From assembly GCA_963746735.1 (NCBI GenBank), contig CAVVCO010000012.1:1-64000 (forward strand): a stretch of DNA of 64,000 nt. The letters are read 5' to 3'. This DNA is from CAVSWT01 sp963746735. GTDB taxonomy: Bacteria > Bacteroidota > Ignavibacteria > Ignavibacteriales > Ignavibacteriaceae. Shown one piece after another: positions 54,121-62,877 of the stretch (the first letter of the stretch is position 1; every line of letters begins with the position of its first letter). A program made the translations under genes and the position numbers. The notes below the pieces were generated by a model, which was not told the DNA's origin, did not search any database, and saw only the letters and a program-made list of their open reading frames with translations.

Positions 54121-54149
54121 GTAACCTTTGAGCTATAAAAAGGGTCTAA
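54121..54149 (+). promoter_or_regulatory. Candidate autoregulated ECF promoter of the sigma gene
   Basis: GTAACC (54121-54126), 17 nt, GTCTAA (54144-54149). This resembles ECF promoters (AAC-type -35, GTC-type -10). The start codon at 54157 is 7 nt after the -10 box, so transcription could begin at or very near the ATG (leaderless mRNA). Confidence 0.45.
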
Positions 54150-54156
54150 AAACCAG

Positions 54157-54723
54157 ATGAAAAATTTAAGCGATCTGGAAATAATTGAATCCGTTATTCG
54201 CGGGAATCATTCGGATTTTTCTTTGTTGATTAATCGCTATAAAAATAAGGCTTTCTCGCTTCTAAAGAGAATGCTTAAAAATGAAATGGAAGCTGAAGAA
54301 GTCCTCCAAGATTGTTTTTTGAAAGCGTTTAATGGATTGAAAAATTTTAAACAAGAATCAAAATTTTCAACCTGGTTTTACAGGATAGTTTATAACTCAG
54401 CTTTAACTAAACTTTCAATTCAAAAAAGAAAAATCACTAATGAAATGTCTTCAATTGATGATCATTTAAATTTGTTCAATGAATCAGATTTTAAATTTTC
54501 CGAAAAAAAAGATTTTTCAAGGTTCTTAAATGAATTAATCGAAAAGCTTCCTGAAAAATATTCTGCTGTAATTACCATGTTTTATCTGGAAGAAATGAGC
54601 TGCGAGGAAATTAGTGAAGTCATGCAAGTATCGGTTTCAAATGTGAAAGTCATGTTATATAGATCAAGAAACGCTTTAAGAGATATTGTGGTTCAAAATA
54701 ATTATTTAGAGGAATTATTATGA
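54157..54723 (+). CDS. ECF-type RNA polymerase sigma factor
   Basis: 188 aa. Region 2 (FSLLINRYKNKAFSLLKRML, MEAEEVLQDCFLKAFNGLKN, FSTWFYRIVYNSALTKL) and region 4 (LPEKYSAVITMFYLEEMSCE, EISEVMQVSVSNVKVMLYRS) are complete, with the usual variable linker. The stop overlaps the anti-sigma gene (ATGA at 54720), a classic coupled pair. Its target genes probably include its own promoter and the divergent DUF6249 gene. The signal it answers to is unknown. Confidence 0.92.
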   Translation: MKNLSDLEIIESVIRGNHSDFSLLINRYKNKAFSLLKRMLKNEMEAEEVLQDCFLKAFNGLKNFKQESKFSTWFYRIVYNSALTKLSIQKRKITNEMSSIDDHLNLFNESDFKFSEKKDFSRFLNELIEKLPEKYSAVITMFYLEEMSCEEISEVMQVSVSNVKVMLYRSRNALRDIVVQNNYLEELL

Positions 54724-55244
54724 TTAAACTAACCGATGATATTCTAAATAAATTTATTGATAATGATCTGGAGAGAGAAACGTATCTGGTTGTAAAAGAA
54801 CAATTAAAAAATTCACCCGAATATTTGCGAAGATTAAATGAGCTTCAAAAAGTTCATGTTAGTCTTAAAAGCATAAAAGAAAATGAAGTCAGTGAACAGT
54901 TTACCTCTAGTATTATGGTAAAGATTTTAAGGAAAGCAAAAGTTAAAAAGACAGATAAATTATTTGTTATTTCAATTTCCTCATTTATATCATTGATAAT
55001 TTTTATTTTACTCGGAGTAGCGGCATCGCTAATAATTAATTCACCTGAAAGTTCTACAACTATGTCTATTAGCAGCAACATAACAAGCTTTGTTGCCGAT
55101 GTAATTTCTATTGTTAATAATATTTTTACTGCAAAAATTATTTCCATTTTTGGAATGGTAATATCACTCGGTCTCATTATAAGTATTTTCACTTTGTATG
55201 AAAATCATAAAAGAGCTAAAGAAAGCTTAAGCAAATTGAATTAA
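54720..55244 (+). CDS. Membrane anti-sigma factor
   Basis: 174 aa. The N-terminal cytoplasmic helix region (LTDDILNKFIDNDLERETYL, LKNSPEYLRRLNELQKVHVS) is the usual sigma-binding part, here without the zinc-finger HxxxCxxC motif. Two membrane helices follow (LFVISISSFISLIIFILLGV and IISIFGMVISLGLIISIFTL). It overlaps the sigma gene by four bases, so it would hold that sigma factor at the membrane. Identification rests on context and topology. Confidence 0.8.
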   Translation: MIKLTDDILNKFIDNDLERETYLVVKEQLKNSPEYLRRLNELQKVHVSLKSIKENEVSEQFTSSIMVKILRKAKVKKTDKLFVISISSFISLIIFILLGVAASLIINSPESSTTMSISSNITSFVADVISIVNNIFTAKIISIFGMVISLGLIISIFTLYENHKRAKESLSKLN

Positions 55245-55266
55245 AAATTAATATGCAAATCAAATT

Positions 55267-55296
55267 AAATGACTGTGAGATGCGCAGTCATTTTTC
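55267..55296 (+). terminator. Intrinsic terminator after anti-sigma gene
   Basis: AAATGACTG and CAGTCATTT pair over nine bases around a 9-nt loop, followed by TTC and T-rich sequence. It is 22 nt after the stop at 55244. Confidence 0.7.
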
Positions 55297-55367
55297 ATTT
55301 TAAATTTAAGATTCACCTCGAAATATTTTATCTTTGCTTATTAGTAATAAAAAAATAAGGAGATGAG

Positions 55368-55694
55368 ATGCTTACAGTAACAACTCCATCAATTGAAGGC
55401 AAGAAAGTCATAAAATACATTGGCATTGTTAGCGGGGAAGCTATTTTGGGAGCGAACATCTTTAAAGATTTTTTTGCCGGAATAAGAGATATAGTTGGCG
55501 GAAGGTCGGCGGCTTATGAAAAGGAATTACGAAGCGCTAAAGATATTGCCCTTCAAGAAATGTCAGACCAGGCACAAGCTTTGGGCGGCAATGCAGTTCT
55601 TGCTGTTGACTTAGATTATGAAACAATCGGCGGTGGCAGCGGTAATATGCTGATGGTAACTGCAAGTGGAACCGCCGTAGTTATCGAACAATAA
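55368..55694 (+). CDS. YbjQ/UPF0145 family protein
   Basis: 108 aa, normal family length, with ribosome site AAGGAG. TTPSIEGKKVIKYIGIVSGE at the start, DIVGGRSAAYEKELRSAKDI in the middle and ALGGNAVLAVDLDYETIGGG near the end are the conserved blocks of the YbjQ (heavy-metal-binding-like) family. It forms a pentamer-like barrel in known structures; its role is unclear. It lies 17 nt before era but is probably independent. Confidence 0.9.
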   Translation: MLTVTTPSIEGKKVIKYIGIVSGEAILGANIFKDFFAGIRDIVGGRSAAYEKELRSAKDIALQEMSDQAQALGGNAVLAVDLDYETIGGGSGNMLMVTASGTAVVIEQ

Positions 55695-55711
55695 ATTAAA
55701 ATTTTAAAAAA

Positions 55712-56620
55712 ATGAATCACAAATCAGGTTATGCAGCAATTATAGGTTTACCCAATGCGGGTAAGTCGACTTTAATGAATGGTCTGCTTGGACAAAAAAT
55801 TTCAATTATAACTTCAAAACCACAAACTACGCGTAAAAATATTTTGGGAATTCTTTCCGAAATTGATTATCAAATTATTTTTCTTGATACGCCAGGTATT
55901 TTAAAACCAAATTATCTTCTACAAGAAAAAATGATGGATTTTGTGGGCCAATCTGTTATAGATGCTGATGTTATAGTTTTTATTGTTGATTTAGGTAATG
56001 ATCCGGAAGGTAAAAAATTATTTAATGAAGAATTTGCAGCTAATATTTTAGATAAAAATAATAAACCGAAAATTCTTTTGTTAAATAAAATTGATTTAAC
56101 CAACCAGGAAGCAGCATCTAATTTAATAAAGAAATATGAAGAGGGAAAAAAGTTTAATAAAGTAATTCCTATTTCAGCATCACTAAATTTTAATCTGATT
56201 GATGTGAAAAATACTATTGTGGAACTTTTACCGGAAGGCCCAAAATATTATCCTGATGATATCGTTGCAGATGAAAATGAAAGATTTTTCGTTTCGGAAA
56301 TAATTCGAGAAAAAGTTTTAGAGCAATACCAGGAAGAAATACCATACAGTGTTGAGATCGTTATAAATGAATATAAAGAACGTGATGATAAAAAGAATTT
56401 TATTCGTGCTGAAATAATAGTTGAAAGAGACAGTCAAAAAGGGATTATAATTGGAAAGCAGGGAGCCGCAATTAAAAAGTTAGGGGAGAAATCGAGAGAA
56501 GCCATTGAAGAATTCTTGCAGCATCCTGTATTTTTAGAACTGCGTGTGAAGGTCGGCGTTAAATGGCGAAGTGATGAAAAGCAATTAAAATCTTTTGGAT
56601 ACACAAAAGATAATCAATAA
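55712..56620 (+). CDS. era: GTPase Era
   Basis: 302 aa. G1 is GLPNAGKSTL (residues 9-18), G2 region SKPQTTRKNILG, G3 DTPG, G4 NKID, G5 SAS. The C-terminal KH domain has IIIGKQGAAIKKLGEKSREA and the family end VFLELRVKVGVKWRSDEKQL. It binds the 3' end of 16S rRNA and assists 30S assembly. Complete, with no odd features. Confidence 0.96.
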   Translation: MNHKSGYAAIIGLPNAGKSTLMNGLLGQKISIITSKPQTTRKNILGILSEIDYQIIFLDTPGILKPNYLLQEKMMDFVGQSVIDADVIVFIVDLGNDPEGKKLFNEEFAANILDKNNKPKILLLNKIDLTNQEAASNLIKKYEEGKKFNKVIPISASLNFNLIDVKNTIVELLPEGPKYYPDDIVADENERFFVSEIIREKVLEQYQEEIPYSVEIVINEYKERDDKKNFIRAEIIVERDSQKGIIIGKQGAAIKKLGEKSREAIEEFLQHPVFLELRVKVGVKWRSDEKQLKSFGYTKDNQ

Positions 56621-56663
56621 TTTTTTAGATATTTATATTCTTGCCAATTCATTTCCATAAAAG

Positions 56664-57584
56664 ATGAAAAAGTATTTAGGCGAAAGTGCATTACTTCTAA
56701 ACACTATAATTTGGGGCGGAACTTTTGTAATTATTAAATCCGCTTTAAATGATGCCTCGCCAATGCTGTTTCTTGGCGTTCGCTTCTTGATTGCTTTCAT
56801 AATTTTACTCCCCTTTGTTCCAAAAATATTTAAGGGTATTAGTAAGAAAACTATTTCGGGAGGAGTAATATTAGGTTTTCTTTTCTTCCTGGGATTTGCG
56901 ACCCAAACTGTCGGATTAAAATATACTTCAGCAACTAAATCCGGTTTTATCTCAGGGACATTTGTAGTCTTCATTCCTTTCCTGCAATTTATTATTGAAA
57001 AAAGAGTTCCATCTAAAATGAATTTGGTGGGAGTGGTCTTTGTATTTACCGGACTAATTTTTCTTTCAAGTAAAGGACATAATTTTTTAAATATATTTTC
57101 TGAAATCGGAACCAATTTTAATATTGGAGATGTTTTAACTCTAATCTGTTCAGTTCTATTTGCATTATACATGGTTTATCTTGATAAGATTTCCAGAGAA
57201 AATCCGTTCATGCCTTTAGTAATCTTACAGATTTTTGTTACAGGCTTAAGTGCTTTAATAGTGTCGGCATTTAATTTCACCTTTAATCTAGAGCAAATTC
57301 ATTTTAATCTTACTTCAAATTTAATATTTGCTTTATTATATACTTCGATTCTCGCAACAGTATTAACAACTACTCTTCAAACAAAATTTCAAAAAGTAGT
57401 AACGCCTACCAAAGCCGGAATTATTTTATCACTTGAACCAATTTTTACTGCAATTGCTGCGTTTTTTATTTTAGGGGAAAAAGTTTCTAACTTTGGGTTT
57501 ATAGGCTGTATTCTTATATTTACAGGGCTTTTAGTAACCGAACTTTTAGAAAAAAGAATGATAAAAAATCATGAGCAGCGATGA
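56664..57584 (+). CDS. EamA/DMT-family membrane transporter
   Basis: 306 aa with ten predicted helices and two EamA repeats: GESALLLNTIIWGGTFVIIK with GLKYTSATKSGFISGTFVVF, and LTLICSVLFALYMVYLDKIS with VVTPTKAGIILSLEPIFTAI. Such proteins export or take up small metabolites; the substrate is not known. The end overlaps acyP by 14 bases. It and the following genes to lnt form a tight run. Confidence 0.9.
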   Translation: MKKYLGESALLLNTIIWGGTFVIIKSALNDASPMLFLGVRFLIAFIILLPFVPKIFKGISKKTISGGVILGFLFFLGFATQTVGLKYTSATKSGFISGTFVVFIPFLQFIIEKRVPSKMNLVGVVFVFTGLIFLSSKGHNFLNIFSEIGTNFNIGDVLTLICSVLFALYMVYLDKISRENPFMPLVILQIFVTGLSALIVSAFNFTFNLEQIHFNLTSNLIFALLYTSILATVLTTTLQTKFQKVVTPTKAGIILSLEPIFTAIAAFFILGEKVSNFGFIGCILIFTGLLVTELLEKRMIKNHEQR

Positions 57585-57855
57585 TGCCCGTGCGGAAATA
57601 ATTGCAAATGGGTTAGTGCAAGGTGTGGGCTTCCGTTATTATGTTATCAGGCATGCGCAGGCTTTAAATTTAAAAGGCTTTACAAAAAATCTTTTTACTG
57701 GTGAAGTACAAACAATTGTTGAAGGGCCAAAAGCAATGATTGAAGATTTATTTGTTAAAATAAAAATCGGGCCATCACATGCTTCCGTAAATAGCTGTAA
57801 AATATATTGGCAGGAATTTAAAAATGAATTTAATTCTTTTGAGGTAAGATATTGA
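57571..57855 (+). CDS. acyP: Acylphosphatase
   Basis: 94 aa. IANGLVQGVGFRYYVIRHAQ is the acylphosphatase signature with the phosphate-binding Arg, and LKGFTKNLFTGEVQTIVEG carries the catalytic Asn in KGFTKN. It hydrolyses acyl phosphates. The start codon ATG 57571 lies in the end of the transporter gene and its last four bases overlap ispF, so all three are coupled. Confidence 0.92.
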   Translation: MSSDDARAEIIANGLVQGVGFRYYVIRHAQALNLKGFTKNLFTGEVQTIVEGPKAMIEDLFVKIKIGPSHASVNSCKIYWQEFKNEFNSFEVRY

Positions 57856-58337
57856 ATAATTTCAGAACCGGGATTGGATTCGATGTTCACGCTTTTGCCG
57901 ATGGAAGAAAATTAATTATTGGCGGCGTGCATATCCCTTATGAAAAAGGTTTGCTGGGACATTCCGATGCTGATGTTTTGTTACATGCAATTTGTGATGC
58001 GATGCTTGGAGCTTTAGCTTTAGGTGATATTGGAAAACACTTTCCCGATACGGATCCAAAATACAAAGGTGCCGACAGCATGGAATTATTAAAAAATGTT
58101 TTTGGTTTGATTAAAAGCAAAGGCTACATTATTGGGAATATTGATGCAGTTGTTGCCATGCAGAAGCCAAAGCTTTCGCCTTACATTGAAGAGATGAGAA
58201 AAAATATTTCTAATGTTTTAGAATCTTCAATTGATCAAATTTCAGTTAAAGCTACCACCACGGAAAAACTAGGTTTTGTGGGAAGGGAAGAAGGGGTATC
58301 TTCATTCGCAACTGTTCTGCTGGTGAAAAATAATTAA
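57852..58337 (+). CDS. ispF: 2-C-methyl-D-erythritol 2,4-cyclodiphosphate synthase
   Basis: 161 aa from TTG 57852. RTGIGFDVHAFADGRKLIIG holds the zinc ligands D and H of DxH; GHSDADVLLHAICDAMLGAL is the family signature with the third His; ATTTEKLGFVGREEGVSSFA is the substrate-binding C-terminal motif. It makes the cyclic diphosphate of the MEP isoprenoid pathway, so this organism uses the non-mevalonate route. The TTG start overlaps acyP by four bases. Confidence 0.95.
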   Translation: MNNFRTGIGFDVHAFADGRKLIIGGVHIPYEKGLLGHSDADVLLHAICDAMLGALALGDIGKHFPDTDPKYKGADSMELLKNVFGLIKSKGYIIGNIDAVVAMQKPKLSPYIEEMRKNISNVLESSIDQISVKATTTEKLGFVGREEGVSSFATVLLVKNN

Positions 58338-58338
58338 T

Positions 58339-58950
58339 ATGGTTGAAGATATTCTTAAATACATATCCGAATTAACACCTTTCTGGATTTATGTCGCATT
58401 GTTTTTCTTTTCATTTATAGAAAATGTTTTTCCTCCTTCGCCCAGTGATTTAGTTGTTGTAATTGGCGGCTCATTAATTGCAGAAAGCACTATTCACTTT
58501 ATTCCAACTTTGCTATTAACAACGATAGGTAGTGTTATCGGTTTTATGACTTTATTTTTTATAGGGAGTCAATTAGATAAAAAAATTGTGCATGCCGGCA
58601 AAATTAAATTTATATCAATTGAATCTGTAGATAAAGTTGAAGGATGGTTTTTGAAATATGGATATTACATTATCCTGGCTAACCGTTTTTTACCGGGGAC
58701 GCGTTCAGTAATTTCATTTTTTGCCGGCTTAAGCAAGCTTGATATTAAAAAGACAGCTATTCTTTCTGCTATAAGCGCAATTATATGGAATGCAATCATA
58801 ATTTATCTTGGGATGATATTCGGATACAACATAAAAAAAGTTGATAATTTAATTTCGTCATATAACAATATTGCGATTATAATATCAGTGGTTGCTGTTT
58901 TGTTTTTCGTAGTTAGATTTTTTATTCAGAAGAAAAAGAAATCAAATTGA
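58339..58950 (+). CDS. DedA-family membrane protein
   Basis: 203 aa with five to six helices. The signature FFSFIENVFPPSPSDLVVVI (E-x-x-x-P-x-P-x-x) and ANRFLPGTRSVISFFAGLSK (R-x-x-P-G-x-R) are both complete. DedA proteins are linked to undecaprenyl-phosphate or lipid flipping and membrane homeostasis. It starts 1 nt after ispF and overlaps lnt by four bases. No cell-wall gene other than lnt and mtgA is near it. Confidence 0.92.
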   Translation: MVEDILKYISELTPFWIYVALFFFSFIENVFPPSPSDLVVVIGGSLIAESTIHFIPTLLLTTIGSVIGFMTLFFIGSQLDKKIVHAGKIKFISIESVDKVEGWFLKYGYYIILANRFLPGTRSVISFFAGLSKLDIKKTAILSAISAIIWNAIIIYLGMIFGYNIKKVDNLISSYNNIAIIISVVAVLFFVVRFFIQKKKKSN

Positions 58951-59723
58951 AATTATTTTTTAGAAATAGAATTCCATTAACGCCAGAACAAAAAAAAAAT
59001 CGAAGGAAAGAACGGCTGCTTTTGGCTTCCAGCGGAATTTTATTGGGGCTCGCATTTCCGCCGGTTCCTTTTCCATTTACTTTATTAATGCTTGTTGCAT
59101 TAGTCCCTTATTTCCAAGTTATAGAAACTAAAAATGGTTTGGGAGAAATAAACCGTGCAACTTATTTTGCTTTCTGGTTTTTCAATTTAGTGACTCTTTA
59201 TTGGGTGGGAAGCTGGCAGCCCACTGCGGATCCTTTTTTAATGATTTCCGGAGTAGTGCTTGTTTTCTTTAACCCAATTTTATTTCTAATTCCTTCAACA
59301 CTCTATTATTATTCTAAAAAGATTTTGCCATATCCATCAGTAATATTTTTGTTCCCGTTTTTTTGGGTTACGTACGAATATCTTTATATGATTACAGATG
59401 CAAGCTTCCCCTGGCTTACTTTAGGCAGCGGGATGGCTCACTTCTTATCGTTTATTCAAATTGCTGATGTCATTGGTGCTGTTGGGTTATCTTTTCTGGC
59501 AATATTAATTAATATTCTTTTGTATAGAAGCTGGAAGAAGTTTAAGGAAAAGAAAAAAATATTTTCTGCAGAACTGGTGAGCTTTTTAATTCTTATTTGC
59601 TTTATTCTTATCTACGGAAATTTCAAATTATATAATTATAAATTATCAAACGAAAAAGTTAGGGTAGGATTAATACAGCCCAATATTGATCCTTGGGAAA
59701 AATGGTCAAAGCGGGGATATTGA
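58947..59723 (+). CDS. lnt: Apolipoprotein N-acyltransferase Lnt, N-terminal part, frameshifted
   Basis: The first 258 codons give the membrane part of Lnt: GILLGLAFPPVPFPFTLLML, YWVGSWQPTADPFLMIS, YLYMITDASFPWLTLGSGMA, then the start of the nitrilase-like domain VRVGLIQPNIDPWEKWSK. The frame then ends at 59723; skipping the C at 59712 gives WEKWSK-GDIDQLTNMYF and joins the second part. It is a 1-nt insertion or an assembly error; Lnt is essential in many bacteria with an outer membrane. Confidence 0.85.
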   Translation: MKLFFRNRIPLTPEQKKNRRKERLLLASSGILLGLAFPPVPFPFTLLMLVALVPYFQVIETKNGLGEINRATYFAFWFFNLVTLYWVGSWQPTADPFLMISGVVLVFFNPILFLIPSTLYYYSKKILPYPSVIFLFPFFWVTYEYLYMITDASFPWLTLGSGMAHFLSFIQIADVIGAVGLSFLAILINILLYRSWKKFKEKKKIFSAELVSFLILICFILIYGNFKLYNYKLSNEKVRVGLIQPNIDPWEKWSKRGY

Positions 59724-60624
59724 TCAATTAACCAATATGTACTTTGGCCTTTCTCAAAAAGCTATCGATAAAGGTGCAGAGTTAATTGTCTGGCCCGAAA
59801 CGGCATTACCTGTTTTTATTAAGAGTGCCATGTACCATTCTACTTTAAGCTCTATCTATGATTTTGTTGACAGTAATAAAGTAAGTTTACTAACCGGCAT
59901 GCCTGATATTGTTTATTACGAAAAAGGTCAAAAGATGCCGTCAGATGTGAAGTATAGTGATCTTGGAAAATTTTATTATACAACTTATAATGGCGTATAT
60001 ATGTTTAACCCTGGGACAAAATATATACAGCGTTATGGCAAGATGAAATTAGTTCCATTTGGAGAGCGCGTTCCTTTTGTTGACCAGCTGCCTTTTCTCG
60101 GTGATTTAATTAAATGGGGAGTTGGAATTACTGGTTGGAATGTTGGGAAAGATACGGTAGTATTTAAAATGAAGTTGAGAAAAAAATATGAACTTAGGGA
60201 GGATGATACTTTAAGGATTAACGCTTTAATTTGTTATGAATCCATCTATCCATATTTTGTAACTGCTTTTGTTAGGAGGGGTGCAGATTTAATTTCCGTT
60301 GTTACAAACGATAGCTGGTATGGAAATTTAAGCGGCCCTTATCAGCATGAAGAAATTGCAGTCCTACGTGCGGTGGAAAATAGAAAATCTGTTGTGCGTG
60401 CTGCAAATGGGGGCATAAGCTGTATTATTGATCCATTGGGAAGAACTTTAGCACAAACTAAAATGCTAACTAAAGATTACTTAGTTGGAGATGCAGTAAT
60501 TCAAAAAGATGAAACTTTCTTTACTAAAAATCCTTATATCGTTCCTGTAATTAGCTGCGTTATTTCTGTATGGATTGCCGGAATGTTTTTAATTAAAAAA
60601 TTAAAAGTAAAATTTAAATTATAA
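59713..60624 (+). CDS. lnt: Apolipoprotein N-acyltransferase Lnt, C-terminal part
   Basis: Continuation of Lnt after the slip at 59712 (first Met of this frame 59686, out of register). The nitrilase-fold catalytic triad is complete: Glu in VWPETALPVF, Lys in KMKLVPFGERVPF and Cys in ICYESIYPYF. NDSWYGNLSGPYQHEEIAVL and RAVENRKSVVRAANGGISC are further Lnt motifs; a last membrane helix ends near IKKLKVKFKL. It adds the third acyl chain to lipoproteins, which matches the many lipoproteins here. Joined length is about 558 aa. Confidence 0.85.
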   Translation, partial: GDIDQLTNMYFGLSQKAIDKGAELIVWPETALPVFIKSAMYHSTLSSIYDFVDSNKVSLLTGMPDIVYYEKGQKMPSDVKYSDLGKFYYTTYNGVYMFNPGTKYIQRYGKMKLVPFGERVPFVDQLPFLGDLIKWGVGITGWNVGKDTVVFKMKLRKKYELREDDTLRINALICYESIYPYFVTAFVRRGADLISVVTNDSWYGNLSGPYQHEEIAVLRAVENRKSVVRAANGGISCIIDPLGRTLAQTKMLTKDYLVGDAVIQKDETFFTKNPYIVPVISCVISVWIAGMFLIKKLKVKFKL

Positions 60625-60645
60625 AATTCATTTGGTGTAATAATT

Positions 60646-61677
60646 ATGAATAAAATAATTGACTTAAGAAGTGATACTGTAACCAGGCCTTCACAGGAAA
60701 TGCGAAAGGCGATGTATGAAGCTGAAGTTGGTGATGATGTTTTTCGTGAAGATCCGACTGTAAACAAATTGGAAGAATACGCTGCAGGCCTTTTAGGAAA
60801 AGAAGCAGCATTATTTGTAAGCAGCGGTGTAATGGGAAATCAAATTTGTTTAAATGTTTTAACAAGTCCAGGTGATGAAGTAATTTGTGAAAGAGATGCA
60901 CACATTTTTAATTATGAATCCGGTTCACCAGCGGCAATTAGCGGTATTCAGCTTTTACCGGTTGAAGGAATTAAAGGTGTAATGTCTGCCGCTGAAGTTG
61001 AAAAATATATTCGTCCTACCAGCGCTTATTACATGCCTCGTACAAAAGTAATCGCAGTTGAAAATACTCATAACCGTGCAAGCGGAGCTATTCAGCCGAT
61101 TGATAAAATAAAAGAGCTTAAAGAATTATCGAAAAAATATAATTTATTTTACCATCTTGACGGTGCAAGAATTTGGAATGCATCTGTTGAAACTGGAATA
61201 ACAGTAAAAGAATATGCATCGCATTTTAACACAATTTCATGTTGTCTTTCAAAAGGGTTGGGAGCTCCGGTAGGTTCTATTATTGCAGGAAGTAAAGAAT
61301 TTATTCAAGAAGCATTTCGTGTTAGAAAAGCCTGGGGTGGTGGAATGAGACAAGTTGGAATTCTTGCTGCAGCAGGATTATATGCTCTTCAAAATAATTT
61401 TGAAAGATTAAAAGAAGATCATCAGAAAGCTAAAATGCTTGGTGAAGCTTTTAATGAAATGAAAAATATTGAAATAGATTTAAGCTCTGTTCAGACTAAC
61501 ATTTTAATTTTTAAACCCTTGAAAATTACTGTCGAGGAAGCTATTTCAAAATGTAAAGATAAAGGATTATTAATTTCCGTCGGAAAGATTGATTCTATTA
61601 GAGCGGTTACCCATTTAGATGTGAGCTTTAGTGACATAAACTTTGCAATAAAAATATTTAAAGAAGTATTTGAGTAA
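60646..61677 (+). CDS. ltaE: Low-specificity L-threonine aldolase
   Basis: 343 aa. IIDLRSDTVTRPSQEMRKAM and EAEVGDDVFREDPTVNKLEE open the family. The PLP lysine is in CLSKGLGAPVGSI, and LDGARIWNASVETGI precedes it. It cleaves L-threonine (and allo-threonine) to glycine and acetaldehyde. It stands alone between lnt and a thioesterase gene. Complete at both ends. Confidence 0.93.
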   Translation: MNKIIDLRSDTVTRPSQEMRKAMYEAEVGDDVFREDPTVNKLEEYAAGLLGKEAALFVSSGVMGNQICLNVLTSPGDEVICERDAHIFNYESGSPAAISGIQLLPVEGIKGVMSAAEVEKYIRPTSAYYMPRTKVIAVENTHNRASGAIQPIDKIKELKELSKKYNLFYHLDGARIWNASVETGITVKEYASHFNTISCCLSKGLGAPVGSIIAGSKEFIQEAFRVRKAWGGGMRQVGILAAAGLYALQNNFERLKEDHQKAKMLGEAFNEMKNIEIDLSSVQTNILIFKPLKITVEEAISKCKDKGLLISVGKIDSIRAVTHLDVSFSDINFAIKIFKEVFE

Positions 61678-61695
61678 AATAATAATAGCGATAAA

Positions 61696-62149
61696 ATGGA
61701 AATTAAAAACTTCAAACATAAAATAACTGTAACAGTAAGATTTAACGAAGTAGACATGCTTGGTGTTTGCAATAATGCAGTTTATCTTAGTTACTTTGAA
61801 GATGCCAGACTGCAATACATTAAAAAATTAGGTTTAATGCCTGAAAAAGGGATTTTTTCAGACGGCAGACTTTTCTTTATTGTACGAAATGAAATAAATT
61901 ACAAAGGCTTTGCACATTACGATGAAGAGCTTGAGATATATTCAAAAATTTCATTTATTAAAAATAGCAGTTTCGGTTTTGATCATTTAATCGTAAATTC
62001 AAAAAGCAAAAATAGAATTGTTGAAGGCTCGGGAGTTATTGTTCATGTTGATCCGGTCACAAAACAATCAACTAAATCTTCCCCAAGATTTTTATGAAAA
62101 AGTAATGCAATTTGAAAATGAGGTGAAAATTCTAAAAGAAGGGGAGTAA
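61696..62149 (+). CDS. Acyl-CoA thioesterase (4HBT), tail frameshifted
   Basis: ATG 61696 to a stop at 62097 gives 133 codons: TVRFNEVDMLGVCNNAVYLS (FNEVD, hot-dog catalytic Asp), YKGFAHYDEELEIYSKISF. The last residues (STKSSPRFL) are unlike the family; skipping the A at 62074 gives NLPQDFYEKVMQFENEVKIL and a stop at 62147-62149, the normal LPxxF end of 4HBT proteins. Hence a 1-nt insertion. It hydrolyses acyl-CoA; chain length is unknown. Confidence 0.8.
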
Positions 62150-62178
62150 TATTTCAATAATAAAATAGGGAGTTCACA

Positions 62179-62868
62179 ATGCGAAGAATAATTTTCGACA
62201 TTGAAACAAGCAGCTATCCATTCGAATCGCTTTCCGAAAGCCAGCAGGAATATCTTCTTAGATTTGCAGAAAAAGAATCTGATGAAGAAACGAAAAATCA
62301 AAAAAAAGATGATGCAATAAGATATTTAAGCTTGTATCCTTTCACGGCAAAAGTAATTGCAATTGGAATTTATGACGTTGAAAAGGAAAAATCATTTGTC
62401 TATTTCGAAAGTGAAAGCAAAGAAGAATGGGCTGTTGAAGAAAAAAATATTCACTACAAAGGATTAACTGAAAGCGAAATGATTGAATCCTTTTGGCGGA
62501 TTGTTGACTTAACGGATCAGGTAATAACTTTTAACGGAAGAAATTTTGATATCCCTTTTATGATGATGAGATCTGCAATTAATAAAATTAAGCCGACAAA
62601 AAATTTATTTAAAAATCGATTTGATACAACTACTCATATTGACCTGCTTGAACAATTCACATATTACGGAACAACAAGAAAATTTAATTTGGATTTTTAC
62701 TGCCATGCTTTTGGAATTAAATCACCGAAGAGCAATGAGATTTCCGGAATTGAAGTTAAGAATTTATATGAAGCAGGAAGAATTAAAGATATTGCAATCT
62801 ATTGCGGCGAAGATATAAATGCAACTTACCAGCTTTATAAAATCTGGAACGAGTTTTTGAATATTTAA
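62179..62868 (+). CDS. Predicted 3'-5' exonuclease, PolB-like RNase H fold
   Basis: 229 aa. DEDD motifs are visible: FDIETSS (motif I) at the N-terminus, TFNGRNFDIPFMMMRS (motif II, NGxxFD), and IAIYCGEDINATYQLYKIW (motif III, YxxxD). They belong to the family of stand-alone exonucleases related to the proofreading domain of DNA polymerase B. It could take part in DNA repair or RNA processing; no partner lies near it. Confidence 0.8.
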   Translation: MRRIIFDIETSSYPFESLSESQQEYLLRFAEKESDEETKNQKKDDAIRYLSLYPFTAKVIAIGIYDVEKEKSFVYFESESKEEWAVEEKNIHYKGLTESEMIESFWRIVDLTDQVITFNGRNFDIPFMMMRSAINKIKPTKNLFKNRFDTTTHIDLLEQFTYYGTTRKFNLDFYCHAFGIKSPKSNEISGIEVKNLYEAGRIKDIAIYCGEDINATYQLYKIWNEFLNI

Positions 62869-62877
62869 AAATTAAGA

